Below, piece by piece: positions 6,610 to 14,447 of a DNA stretch of 22,425 nucleotides; position 1 is the stretch's first letter; every line of letters begins with the position of its first letter. Under the pieces are notes generated by a model. That model was given only the letters and a program-made list of their open reading frames with translations. It had not been told where the DNA came from and made no database searches. Source of the DNA: Bacteroidia bacterium. GTDB taxonomy: Bacteria > Bacteroidota > Bacteroidia > Bacteroidales > CAJPTX01. The translations under genes were made by a program, and so were the position numbers. The stretch lies in contig CAJPTV010000023.1 in NCBI GenBank assembly GCA_905373665.1, positions 1-22,425 on the forward strand, in the 5' to 3' direction.

Positions 6610-9030
6610 TTAAAAGTTGAAGGTGATAGAGACGGAGGGGAGCAAGGGGAAGAGGGTAAACTTCTTCAGGACGTAGGTCGTGCGTGTAAACCCATGACGC
6701 GAAGGGACGAAGGTAGTTTCCCCTTCGGGCGAGGCGAGGTAGAAGAAGGGATTGCGTCGGTTGTAAGCATTGTACACATCAAACGAGACAATCCGTTCGG
6801 CATACTTCAGCTTTTTCACCCACTGGATGCCAATATCCAGACGGTGGGTTGCTCCCATGCGCGACCCATTGATTTCCCCATAGTCTATATACTTCGCATT
6901 AAGCTGCGTGCCTGGGGTTTGTGGGTGCTCTGGGACGCCGATGAGCGCACGCGGCAGCGTAAAGGCATTCCCTGTGCCGTAAACCCACGTCGCCGCCGCA
7001 CGCCAATGCTCATTGAAGCGGTACATTGCCACGACCGAGATGTCATGACGCCGGTCATACGTCGCCCAATACGAGCGCCCGAGGTTCATATCGGGGAACT
7101 GCACCCGCGTCCACGAGAGGGTATAACCGACCCACCCCGTCAGGTTGCCCACCCGTCGTTGTAAGAGGAATTCCACCCCCGTAGACCAGCTCGTGCCGCG
7201 CGTCACCATATCCTCCCAATAGCGCCCCGCGTGCCCCACAAGATCATCTACTCCTAGGTATGAAGCCCCCTCGCGGTAGGTGATATTCCCCTTACTTTCA
7301 CGATAATACCCCTCCACGCTCAGCGAGCTCTGAATGGGCTCTATGTCATAAACCCCGCCGAGCGAGGCTATCCAAGAGCGCTGGGGGCGAAGTCGCTTCG
7401 TGGCGGGAATCCAGAGGTCGGTCGGCAGTCCCACCCCCGTAGAGGAGAGCAGGTGCAGGTTCTGGTTCATAAGCGCATAGCCTGCCTTTAGCGAGAACTG
7501 GTCGGTAACGTAAAGCGAGCCCGAAGCGCGCGGTTCTAGGAAAAAATGGTTCGTTTGGTCAATACCGTAATATGCCCCCCGCAGGCCGAGATTGAGACGC
7601 CCGAGGTCGCCCACCCGCAAATCATCTTCGGCATACACTGCCGCTTCGATGGAGTGGAGCACCGTCCGTTCCGTCTCGTTAATCTTCCGTTCGGAGTACT
7701 TCAGCGTCGACGCCATAGGCATGAAGCGATACCCGATGGCTTGCCCCCCGAAGCGGATGGCGTGGTTCTCCCATTGCGTCCAATTGACGTCGTACTTCAC
7801 CCCGAGGTTTTCGATACCCGAGCTAAAGGTCTGCGAATACTCGTTAGTGCGGATCTTGAGGTTCATGTAGGTGAGCAGGTCGTAAGAGCTATAAATGAGC
7901 GTCAGGTTGCTAAACGCATTCTCGCGCCAGAGGTGATTCCAACGGAACGAGCCCGTTCTGTTCCCCCACGTGATGCCCACATCCATCTTCGTAGACTGGG
8001 TCTTAAGGCTCTCTGCCCCAAAACGGTCTGCACCGAAATAGCCGCTGGCAAAGAGACGGTTACGGCTATCGAGCTGTACATTGAGCTTGGCAGTCAGGTC
8101 GTAGAAGTAAAAGACGGGGCTTACCTCAAGGTCGCGCATCAAGGGGGAAAGCAATATATCGGCGTAGGTACGTCGCCCCGTGACAAGGAACGAAGCCTTG
8201 TTCTTCACAATCGGTCCCTGAACCGACGCCTGCGAGGAGATCAGCCCTAGGCTCACAGAGCCCTTGTAACGCTGCATATTCCCGTCTTCCATCACAATGT
8301 CGAGCACTGATGCCAGTCGCCCTCCGTAACGCGCAGGAAAGCCCCCTTTAACGAGTTCTATATTCTTAACAGCGTTACCCGAAAAGAGCGAGAACATCCC
8401 CATCAGATGATAGGCATTGTAAACGGGCGCATCGTCTAAGAGAATGAGGTTTTGGTCAATCCCACCCCCGCGGACGTAGAGCCCGCTCGTCCCCTCGCGC
8501 CCCTTATTCACCCCAGGGAGGAGCTGCACGACGCGCATCACATCGCGTTCGCCGAGGAGCATCGGCACCTCAACCAGTGCCCGTTTGGAGATCTGCAGAG
8601 CCCCCATCCGCGAGCTTCGACTCGACTCGTTGAGCGCCTTGCCCTCAATCACCACCTGTTCGATCTCCTCGGGCTCAAGCCCTATATCAAGCACCGAATC
8701 GCGCTCCACGCGCAAGGAGATCTCTTTAGCCTGATACCCCACGTATGAGAAACGGAGCTTCACCTCGCCAGCAGGAAGGATAAGGGAGTAGTACCCATAG
8801 TTGTTGGTCGCCGTGCCTGTGGTCGTCCCCACCCAAACGACCTGTGCGCCGGGGAGGGTCTCTTGCGATGTGGTCTCTCTTACAAAGCCGCGCAGCGTAT
8901 GCTTTTTACCCGTTCGTTGTGCCCAAAGCGCGTGAGGAACAATCCAAAGGGTCAGCAATAGCCCCACGACGACAACACTTCGGCACAGATACAAAGCCCG
9001 AGCATGGTGTCTTGATTTAAGATAATACAT
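6610..9030 (-). CDS. TonB-dependent receptor with carboxypeptidase-regulatory-like domain
   Basis: An outer-membrane active-transport receptor of about 806 residues. I place the start at ATG 9030-9028, not at the in-frame TTG at 9054: that TTG lies inside a TACTTTTG -7 box (9052-9059), and from 9030 a signal peptide follows directly (basic start, hydrophobic VVVVGLLLTLWIV, ALWAQ). A CarboxypepD_reg-like domain lies at about 44-125 (LRGFVRE to DIGL), the plug at about 135-250 (LYVRGGGIDQNLILLDDAPV and VKGGFPARYGGRLASVLDI), and the rest is a beta-barrel ending in aromatic SITFNF. The DUF4249 lipoprotein follows 5 nt on. No SusD homologue is near. Substrate unknown. Confidence 0.93.
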   Translation of the reverse strand: MYYLKSRHHARALYLCRSVVVVGLLLTLWIVPHALWAQRTGKKHTLRGFVRETTSQETLPGAQVVWVGTTTGTATNNYGYYSLILPAGEVKLRFSYVGYQAKEISLRVERDSVLDIGLEPEEIEQVVIEGKALNESSRSSRMGALQISKRALVEVPMLLGERDVMRVVQLLPGVNKGREGTSGLYVRGGGIDQNLILLDDAPVYNAYHLMGMFSLFSGNAVKNIELVKGGFPARYGGRLASVLDIVMEDGNMQRYKGSVSLGLISSQASVQGPIVKNKASFLVTGRRTYADILLSPLMRDLEVSPVFYFYDLTAKLNVQLDSRNRLFASGYFGADRFGAESLKTQSTKMDVGITWGNRTGSFRWNHLWRENAFSNLTLIYSSYDLLTYMNLKIRTNEYSQTFSSGIENLGVKYDVNWTQWENHAIRFGGQAIGYRFMPMASTLKYSERKINETERTVLHSIEAAVYAEDDLRVGDLGRLNLGLRGAYYGIDQTNHFFLEPRASGSLYVTDQFSLKAGYALMNQNLHLLSSTGVGLPTDLWIPATKRLRPQRSWIASLGGVYDIEPIQSSLSVEGYYRESKGNITYREGASYLGVDDLVGHAGRYWEDMVTRGTSWSTGVEFLLQRRVGNLTGWVGYTLSWTRVQFPDMNLGRSYWATYDRRHDISVVAMYRFNEHWRAAATWVYGTGNAFTLPRALIGVPEHPQTPGTQLNAKYIDYGEINGSRMGATHRLDIGIQWVKKLKYAERIVSFDVYNAYNRRNPFFYLASPEGETTFVPSRHGFTRTTYVLKKFTLFPLLPSVSITFNF

Positions 9031-9051
9031 CGTTGTACACACTATTTTACA

Positions 9052-9085
9052 CAAAAGTAGCCAATACGTAGTATATCAATAACAA
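9052..9085 (-). promoter_or_regulatory. Bacteroidetes-type promoter of the TonB receptor operon
   Basis: TACTTTTG on the minus strand (9059-9052) is an exact TAnnTTTG. TTG candidates for -33 lie at 9079-9077 (17-nt spacer) and 9085-9083 (23-nt spacer). The leader to the ATG at 9030 would be only about 15 nt, which is short but acceptable in this phylum. The position of this box rules out the upstream TTG as a start. Confidence 0.6.
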
Positions 9086-9181
9086 AAAAGCGTCGCAAGA
9101 CGTTCTACGTTAAAGGAGACACTGGATAAACGTACCGCGCACACAAAGTGTTTTCTTAAACTCGACGGACGCACAACGCTC

Positions 9182-9811
9182 ATGAACTTCCTCGGACATT
9201 TGTACCTAGCGGGGAGCGACCCCAGCCTCCGGTTCGGCAACTTCATCGCTGACCACATCAAAGGGATTCCACTAGACTTCTACCCCCCAGACATCCAGCG
9301 GGGGATCATGATGCACCGCGCCATCGATTACTATACGGACTCCCACCCCGCGATGGCCGAGTGCCGCACCTACTTCCGTCCTGCCTACCAAAAATATGCA
9401 GGCGTGGTGCTTGACGTGGTGCTTGATTATTTTCTCTGTCGCGAGTGGGCTCTGCTCTCCAGCGCCCGCCTACGCCCGTTCATTTACCACTTCTACTTCC
9501 AGATGGCTGTCCGTTGGAAATGGCTGCCGCCCTTCTGGAAACAAAAACTGCCCATTCTTATCCGCGACAATCGCATCTACCGCTACCGCCGCATTGAGGG
9601 CATCTGCGAGTCGCTAGACATCATGGCACGTACGACCTCTCTCCCCGACGGCAGCGCCCTCGTGCGCGACGTGCTCACCCATCACTATGAGGAGCTGCTC
9701 CCACACGTCATGCTCTTCCTCCACGACATAGCCCTAGAAATGGAAAAGGCGTACGGTGTGCACCATACGCCTATCCCTGTACCTTGCGCCCTAAAGCGCA
9801 CGGCTAATTAA
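9182..9811 (+). CDS. Acyl carrier protein phosphodiesterase-like protein (AcpH family)
   Basis: A 209-residue protein of the ACP phosphodiesterase (DUF479/AcpH) family. Characterised members hydrolyse holo-ACP to apo-ACP and 4'-phosphopantetheine and use an HD-like metal site. The family opening MNFLGHLYLAG is present, then GNFIADHIKG (Asp24), MHRAIDYYTDSHP (His45, Asp49, His55) and DVVLDYFL (Asp78, Asp82), all matching conserved positions. Length is close to E. coli AcpH (193 residues). It is transcribed alone, divergent from the TonB receptor, and its last 8 bp overlap the end of the convergent gene. I saw no clear promoter in the 127-bp gap upstream. Confidence 0.88.
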   Translation: MNFLGHLYLAGSDPSLRFGNFIADHIKGIPLDFYPPDIQRGIMMHRAIDYYTDSHPAMAECRTYFRPAYQKYAGVVLDVVLDYFLCREWALLSSARLRPFIYHFYFQMAVRWKWLPPFWKQKLPILIRDNRIYRYRRIEGICESLDIMARTTSLPDGSALVRDVLTHHYEELLPHVMLFLHDIALEMEKAYGVHHTPIPVPCALKRTAN

Positions 9812-10436
9812 ACACATACTGCTTTGCCCCTAAGAAGACAAACACCTTACCGGGGTTGAAGGTCTTGGGGTAGCTCTCCTCTTCCGTTGCCGCCCCTTCG
9901 GTCGTGGTCTCTGTTTTCTCTTCGCCCTCGCCCAAGAGCTTACCCGCACTCCCGCGTAGCTGTTCCTTAGCGAAAGCCTCTAGCGTTTCACCAGCCAAGA
10001 GCACCACCTTTGCCCCTTCGTACTTGTTGTTCCCTTCGAGTACCTGTGCACGGAAGTCGCCCTCCGCTACAAGATTCAAAGAACGTGTCGTAGGTTCGTA
10101 CAGATATGCACCCTCGTCATTGACCATGTAGAGCTGTACCGCGTCCGTCGTCTTACCGAGAGCCTTTCGCGCTTCCTTCATCCACGAACCGCCAGAGCTA
10201 TTTTCAAACGCGTGGAGAGAGTTACTAACCTCCTGCAACGAGACCTTTTCCTGTGTAATCCCGAGCGTAGCAGTTGCCGCACTCGCCACAGTCTTCAAAA
10301 GACTCCCGAAGCTCCCCGTCTTAGCTTTCTCTTCTTTCGGTTCTTCTGGAGCAGGAAGTTGATACTTACGCTGTGCCTGTCCATAGCCAACGATGGCTAG
10401 GGCTACAAGAGATACCAATAATGCAAGTCTTTTCAT
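9804..10436 (-). CDS. Secreted protein resembling a reduced SagB-type nitroreductase
   Basis: A 210-residue exported protein with a clear signal peptide (MKRLALLVSLVALAIVGYG, cut near 20-22). The segment VQLYMVNDEGAYLYEP, then LNLVAEGDFRAQV (residues 100-132), closely follows the pattern seen in exported Bacteroidales nitroreductases (xLYVVxxxGAYLYDxxxxxLxxVxxGDxRA). VSLQEVSNSLHAFENSSG (65-82) resembles the adjoining LSxxQLSNLLWAANG helix. The conserved N-terminal RRSxRxF-type FMN/phosphate-binding segment is not visible: a lysine- and alanine-rich linker (31-60) takes its place. The end is also short, with a Glu/Thr-rich loop (about 170-187). I read it as a nitroreductase-fold relative probably unable to bind flavin. 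The function is unknown and the homology is recalled from memory, not searched. Confidence 0.6.
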   Translation of the reverse strand: MKRLALLVSLVALAIVGYGQAQRKYQLPAPEEPKEEKAKTGSFGSLLKTVASAATATLGITQEKVSLQEVSNSLHAFENSSGGSWMKEARKALGKTTDAVQLYMVNDEGAYLYEPTTRSLNLVAEGDFRAQVLEGNNKYEGAKVVLLAGETLEAFAKEQLRGSAGKLLGEGEEKTETTTEGAATEEESYPKTFNPGKVFVFLGAKQYVFN

Positions 10437-10468
10437 CTGTTATCTGTTTCTGTGTTACCTTCTGGTTT

Positions 10469-10495
10469 CAAAGGTATGGGGTTTTTCTTATACAA
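10469..10495 (-). promoter_or_regulatory. Putative promoter of the 9804-10436 gene
   Basis: TACCTTTG on the minus strand (10476-10469) matches TAnnTTTG exactly, 33 bp from the start codon. A TTG at 10495-10493 is a possible -33 element with a short 16-nt spacer. Confidence 0.55.
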
Positions 10496-10516
10496 CAGCG
10501 CTTTTTGCAGAAAATA

Positions 10517-10570
10517 CCTAAAAAGAGAATAGCGCCTAGCGGTTCGTTTACTCCCCCCCAGACGCTATTC
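10517..10570 (-). terminator. Terminator of the T9SS cargo gene
   Basis: On the minus strand GAATAGCGTC (10570-10561) pairs with GGCGCTATTC (10536-10527) with one mismatch, followed by TCTTTTTAGG. A second inverted repeat, CTCGCCGT (10575-10582) with ACGGCGAG (10612-10619), lies between it and the stop codon at 10632. Confidence 0.65.
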
Positions 10571-10631
10571 AACACTCGCCGTCAGTGTTCAAGTATGCTC
10601 AATGTATAACAACGGCGAGGATTTTAGTAAC

Positions 10632-13514
10632 CTAGTATTTCACGACCCGTACGACACGACTGGCACGAGACGCACCTCTCAGGTGCACAATATAGACCCC
10701 CGCGGCGAGGTCTTCCATATCAACCGCCGTTTCCGTACCCTCTAACACGCCTGCACGGAGTACAATACCCTCAAGGTTCACTAATTCGTAGGCGACAGTT
10801 GTCTCCTCAAAGCTCATTATCCGTAAGTGCGTCGTGAAGGGATTGGGGGCGATGCGTACGTTCGCCAATAGCGCAGCGGCTACCGCTTGAGGCACAGCGG
10901 CTGTTACCGTCACCGAGCATCTTGCGGTCTTACCGCCAACCGTAACGGTCACCACGGCAGTACCGACAGCAAGCGCCTTAACCCGCCCCTCTGCATCTAC
11001 CGAGACCACCCCACTACCAGTAGCTACAGCCCAAATAGCTGTGGGGTGAACCGCCGTTGTAGACTTTACCGAATAGGTTAACTGATGTGTAGCACCGACA
11101 GACAAGAAGAGCGCAGCGGGAGTGATAGTTACGGATTCCACAGACGCGTTCCCTTGCACTACCGAGACCGTGCATATATCTTCATGCTGCCCATCCTCGC
11201 TCGTAACCTTCACCGTAGCGCGACCTATCTTCACTCCCCTGAAGCGCCCATTCTGGTCTAAGAGTTCTAGATTGTCGCTCCCTTCGCTTACCGACCACGT
11301 AACCTTCTTGTTCGTCGCATCGGTAGGATTGAAAGTCAACGTATGGGCAAGCGAGAGCTCCTTCCCGACCTCCACCTCTGCCGTCTTAGGCGAGAAGGAG
11401 AGCCCCAAGAGCGCAACAGGCGTTGCCGCTGCTTGCTTTACCTCGAGCGTCAGCGTCTTCCCACTCCCTGTTTGCGTAAAGGTTGCTGTAACGCTGCGCG
11501 GCTCGAAGCGCTCGTTCTTTTTCACAGTAAAGGAGACCTCTTGACTCCCCGTACCTTCTGTCACCGAGGGCGTGACCCACGTAGCCTCCGCAGGGGAAAG
11601 CGTTAACTTCCAAGCCTTATCTGAAGTTAGCGTCACGCGCGGAGCGCCACCAGCTGCTGGCACTTCGGTAAGCGTCTCTGGGGTCATAGAGAAGCCCGTA
11701 ACCTGCACCGTGCACATATCTTCATGCTGCCCATCCTCGCTCGTAACCTTCACCGTAGCGCGACCTATCTTCACTCCCCTGAAGCGCCCATTCTGGTCTA
11801 AGAGTTCTAGATTGTCGCTCCCTTCGCTTACCGACCACGTAACCTTCTTGTTCGTCGCATCGGTAGGATTGAAAGTCAACGTATGGGCAAGCGAGAGCTC
11901 CTTCCCGACCTCCACCTCTGCCGTCTTAGGCGAGAAGGAGAGCCCCAAGAGCGCAACAGGCGTTGCCGCTGCTTGCTTTACCTCGAGCGTCAGCGTCTTC
12001 CCACTCCCTGTTTGCGTAAAGGTTGCTGTAACGCTGCGCGGCTCGAAGCGCTCGTTCTTTTTCACAGTAAAGGAGACCTCTTGACTCCCCGTACCTTCTG
12101 TCACCGAGGGCGTGACCCACGTAGCCTCCGCAGGGGAAAGCGTTAACTTCCAAGACTTATCTGAGGTTAGCGTCACGCGCGGAGCGCCACCAGCTGCTGG
12201 CACTTCGGTAAGCGTTGTCGGATTGAGACGAAAAATGAGATCTATCGTCACTTCCCGTGCCTTTTCGCCACCATCCATCACAGCATAGTTTGACTCATCC
12301 CATTGGGCGCCGACAGGCGATGTAATCTCACACTTCTCTAACTTAATACTCCCGATCTGTATAGCAACCTGAGTTTTCCCCTTAGCATGTAGCGTAGCCC
12401 CACGGACGATTAATCTGGCGGCGTCTTCTCCTCCCGCACACCCCCAAATACCAGCGCGTCCCCCATAAAACGTAAATCTCGCATCAGAGAGCGTCAGCGT
12501 AACTTTGCATTCACATTGAACGGCCCGATACCCATAATTCACAGCCTCTGCAAATAGGATCCCATCCCCTGTTATCAACGTGGAGCGTTTTAACAGAAAG
12601 CAGTCCGCTTCGGTAGAGATGAGCTTATTGTCCCCCGACACCGAAATCGTTAAACCAAGGACGTCATCATTACAGACAGGTATCTTCTCTTTCGGCAAAT
12701 CCATACGCACGTCCTTCATGGTCAAGGTCTTCGAGGCGTAGTCATACTTAAACTCGCCGCTTGGAGCAACCGTAACACCTGGGATGTTCCTCAGATTGTT
12801 GCAATTCTCAGGTGTCACGTCTACGCCTGCAATAGATAAGCCGTAATATGGTTGAATGGTGACATTGCCAACAATTCCGTTATCGTTCCTCACACAAAGC
12901 AACCCATAATCCCACCAAAGCCCAGCAGCAAGCTTACAAGACTCTAAATTGAAGCCCGCAAGACCACTAATTGCATTGCCCCACCCAGAGGCTTTTACCG
13001 TAGCCATACGAACAAAAAGCTCCCCATTTCCTAAAATGCCTCTTGCGCCACTAGCAACAAGCGTTACCTCAGCTACTGTCAACTTAGCTGAGGTGTATAT
13101 AGCAGGGTAGTAAGCGCTGGGAGTCAAGATCTTCACCGTAAGTGTCCCATTCCCCGTTATCGTCGTTGAGGCTTCAATCTGAAGCCCATCTGCACTTCCT
13201 GCGTTAAGAAGGGAGTTCCCAGCGACACGGATTGTTAAGTCCTGTACTGACGTGTTTTTGATAGCCGATTTCCCATCCAGCGCCCCGACGGCATTTACAG
13301 TTACCTCCTTCATGGTCAGGGTCTTCGAGGCGAAGTCATACTTAAACTCGCCGCTTGGAGCAACCGTAACACCTGGGATGTTCCTCAGATTATTGCAGTT
13401 CTCTGAAGTTACCTCCACCCCAGCGACAAACAAACCATACCCTTCCGCCATAACAGGCGAGAGGAAAAGGGTGAGCAAGACCAGCAAAAGCCCATAGCGC
13501 AACCATCTTTCCAT
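10632..13514 (-). CDS. T9SS-secreted protein with BACON and bacterial Ig-like domains
   Basis: A cell-surface or secreted protein of about 960 residues. I use ATG 13514, after which a signal peptide (1-23, ending SPVMA) begins at once; the in-frame TTG at 13580 would add 22 non-signal residues. Two related beta-helix-like domains follow at about 25-220 and 222-428, each opening with GYGL/YYGL...AGV(E/D)VT and ENCNNLRNIPGVTVAPSGEF. Then BACON-like domain 1 (428-513), Ig-like Big_2 (523-602), BACON 2 (608-695), Big_2 (703-785), a third Big_2 (792-870), and a T9SS type-A C-terminal sorting domain (about 885-960: NVRIAPNPF, LEGIVLRAG, AGVYIVHL). BACON domains are associated with glycan or mucin contact; binding here is inferred. 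Translocation by T9SS is expected. The BACON+Big_2 unit is duplicated almost identically at DNA level. Confidence 0.88.
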   Translation of the reverse strand: MERWLRYGLLLVLLTLFLSPVMAEGYGLFVAGVEVTSENCNNLRNIPGVTVAPSGEFKYDFASKTLTMKEVTVNAVGALDGKSAIKNTSVQDLTIRVAGNSLLNAGSADGLQIEASTTITGNGTLTVKILTPSAYYPAIYTSAKLTVAEVTLVASGARGILGNGELFVRMATVKASGWGNAISGLAGFNLESCKLAAGLWWDYGLLCVRNDNGIVGNVTIQPYYGLSIAGVDVTPENCNNLRNIPGVTVAPSGEFKYDYASKTLTMKDVRMDLPKEKIPVCNDDVLGLTISVSGDNKLISTEADCFLLKRSTLITGDGILFAEAVNYGYRAVQCECKVTLTLSDARFTFYGGRAGIWGCAGGEDAARLIVRGATLHAKGKTQVAIQIGSIKLEKCEITSPVGAQWDESNYAVMDGGEKAREVTIDLIFRLNPTTLTEVPAAGGAPRVTLTSDKSWKLTLSPAEATWVTPSVTEGTGSQEVSFTVKKNERFEPRSVTATFTQTGSGKTLTLEVKQAAATPVALLGLSFSPKTAEVEVGKELSLAHTLTFNPTDATNKKVTWSVSEGSDNLELLDQNGRFRGVKIGRATVKVTSEDGQHEDMCTVQVTGFSMTPETLTEVPAAGGAPRVTLTSDKAWKLTLSPAEATWVTPSVTEGTGSQEVSFTVKKNERFEPRSVTATFTQTGSGKTLTLEVKQAAATPVALLGLSFSPKTAEVEVGKELSLAHTLTFNPTDATNKKVTWSVSEGSDNLELLDQNGRFRGVKIGRATVKVTSEDGQHEDICTVSVVQGNASVESVTITPAALFLSVGATHQLTYSVKSTTAVHPTAIWAVATGSGVVSVDAEGRVKALAVGTAVVTVTVGGKTARCSVTVTAAVPQAVAAALLANVRIAPNPFTTHLRIMSFEETTVAYELVNLEGIVLRAGVLEGTETAVDMEDLAAGVYIVHLRGASRASRVVRVVKY
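11167..11675. repeat. 540-bp-period tandem duplication, copy nearer the 3' end of the gene
   Basis: This 509-bp block matches 11707-12215 with three mismatches (at 11175, 11615 and 11625), about 99.4% identity, at an offset of exactly 540 bp (180 codons, in frame). It encodes the second BACON + Big_2 module of the T9SS cargo protein. Confidence 0.97.
11707..12215. repeat. 540-bp-period tandem duplication, copy nearer the 5' end of the gene
   Basis: Partner of 11167-11675. It encodes the first BACON + Big_2 module. The flanks diverge abruptly: beyond 12215 the sequence leads into the beta-helix domain, and in the other copy it leads into the MTPETLTEV junction of the first Big_2 domain. Confidence 0.97.
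12712..12809. repeat. 98-bp direct repeat, second N-terminal domain
   Basis: Matches 13306-13403 with four mismatches at an offset of 594 bp (198 codons, in frame). It encodes the start of the second N-terminal domain (ENCNNLRNIPGVTVAPSGEF and following TLTMK). The rest of the two domains has diverged, so this piece is strongly conserved or was homogenised by gene conversion. Confidence 0.93.
13306..13403. repeat. 98-bp direct repeat, first N-terminal domain
   Basis: Partner of 12712-12809. It encodes the same segment at the start of the first N-terminal domain of the T9SS cargo protein. Confidence 0.93.
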
Positions 13515-13626
13515 TCTCAAATACCCTTCATCATTTAGATAACTAAAACGCCCCTTTACTTTTGTAGCAATGAGCGCCAATCAATGCAATGGCAAAGCTC
13601 GTAGTTTCTATATGACTCCGCTGTTC

Positions 13627-13658
13627 CAAAACGACAATAAGAAGTTCCTTTCACGCAA
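13627..13658 (-). promoter_or_regulatory. Weak candidate promoter of the T9SS cargo gene
   Basis: On the minus strand TTG (13658-13656), 21 nt, then TCGTTTTG (13634-13627), one base off TAnnTTTG. It would give a leader of roughly 105 nt. The 204-bp gap 13515-13718 also holds an imperfect AT-rich inverted repeat (13655-13681) and a TACTTTTG on the plus strand (13557-13564) with no plus-strand gene after it. Confidence 0.3.
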
Positions 13659-13718
13659 TACTCTACTATTCACAGTATTACATGAAAAGAAAAGATGCTC
13701 GTATGACCTTAAAAAAGG

Positions 13719-14387
13719 CTACCGCTCAAAATGCTCGTGGTAAAAGACCGAAACGGCTAACCAAGCCTTGCCTGCGTGCTTATCATCGTTCAGCAAATCG
13801 ACAAAGCCCGGCACGGACAAATCTGTGGAATGAACTAAGAAATGACGCGGCACTGAGGCAAATATCCCCTTGACTGCCGCACGCTCCTTCTCCGTAGAGA
13901 GCGCCAAAACGGGGACACGGAGCATCGGAATCGAACGCGCGACATAGTCCGTCCCCGCGAAATACTCCCCTGCCGAGACGGCGATAACGCCCTTAATGGC
14001 AAAATATTGGGTTGCTGCAATGAGCGCCGCCGACGCCACCCGATGCTCGGCAAACAAAAAGATAGGCTGTGTCGTGTGTTTACGCAACTCGGCAACGCGC
14101 CACCCCATGTCTGCTACCAACGAGTCGGCAGAGCTCTTTGAAGAGAGATATGGTGCTACAGAGGGCACGAGCAAGACATTTGCCCCGAGATTGTTAATCT
14201 TACGAGCGAGCGTTATCAGCTCATTTCCGTGCCGCGTTTCATCAGGAAAAAGGATACAATAGGGCGCTTGTGTCGAAACCATGATTTTCGTTCCTACCAC
14301 ACGCCCCTCGGACGTCTGCAACGGTTGCTGCGCGTAAAGATTACAGCTTACTAGCAAAGCACAACAGAGCACTAAAAAGAGACGCAT
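13719..14387 (-). CDS. Exported alpha/beta-hydrolase-like protein without visible nucleophile
   Basis: I choose ATG 14387, giving 222 residues and a signal sequence (MRLFLVLCCALLVSC, then NLYAQ). An in-frame ATG at 14471 lies inside the atpC terminator and is unlikely. LLVSC fits a lipobox (Cys15), though cleavage after YAQ by signal peptidase I is also possible. The rest follows exported Bacteroidales alpha/beta hydrolases: a CILFPDE first strand, a LGANVLLVP strand, PIFLFAE before the elbow, GVIAVSAGEYF (about 133-143), VPVLALSTEKE and a late DDKHAGKAW carrying a possible catalytic His (204). At the elbow, where relatives have a G-x-S-x-(A/G) type turn, the sequence is AEHRVAS (113-119), so the nucleophile seems lost or shifted to Ser119. 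Not clearly enzymatic; the fold assignment is moderate. Confidence 0.65.
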   Translation of the reverse strand: MRLFLVLCCALLVSCNLYAQQPLQTSEGRVVGTKIMVSTQAPYCILFPDETRHGNELITLARKINNLGANVLLVPSVAPYLSSKSSADSLVADMGWRVAELRKHTTQPIFLFAEHRVASAALIAATQYFAIKGVIAVSAGEYFAGTDYVARSIPMLRVPVLALSTEKERAAVKGIFASVPRHFLVHSTDLSVPGFVDLLNDDKHAGKAWLAVSVFYHEHFER

Positions 14388-14447
14388 CCCCCGATTCCAA
14401 GCATTAAGTTCTAACATCAGCGCTTCACTCCCTTTTTGCGTTTTAAC

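Noticed and set aside
5846..6613. 255-codon plus-strand frame opposite the DUF4249 gene
   Set aside because: Antisense shadow; no motif, and the minus strand gives a lipoprotein in operon with its receptor.
9086..9110. Short hairpin with T run on the minus strand (CGTC-TTGC-GACG-C-T6)
   Set aside because: Only a 4-bp stem, and no minus-strand gene ends upstream of it, so a terminator call is not supported.
11572..12084. Repeated plus-strand frames across 11122-12146
   Set aside because: They occur twice only because the 540-bp duplication copies the antisense frame too; the minus strand encodes clear BACON and Ig-like domains.
13557..13873. Possible plus-strand small gene (13682-13873) behind a TACTTTTG at 13557-13564
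   Set aside because: The product is basic without any family pattern and is mostly antisense to the hydrolase-like gene; the octamer alone is weak evidence.
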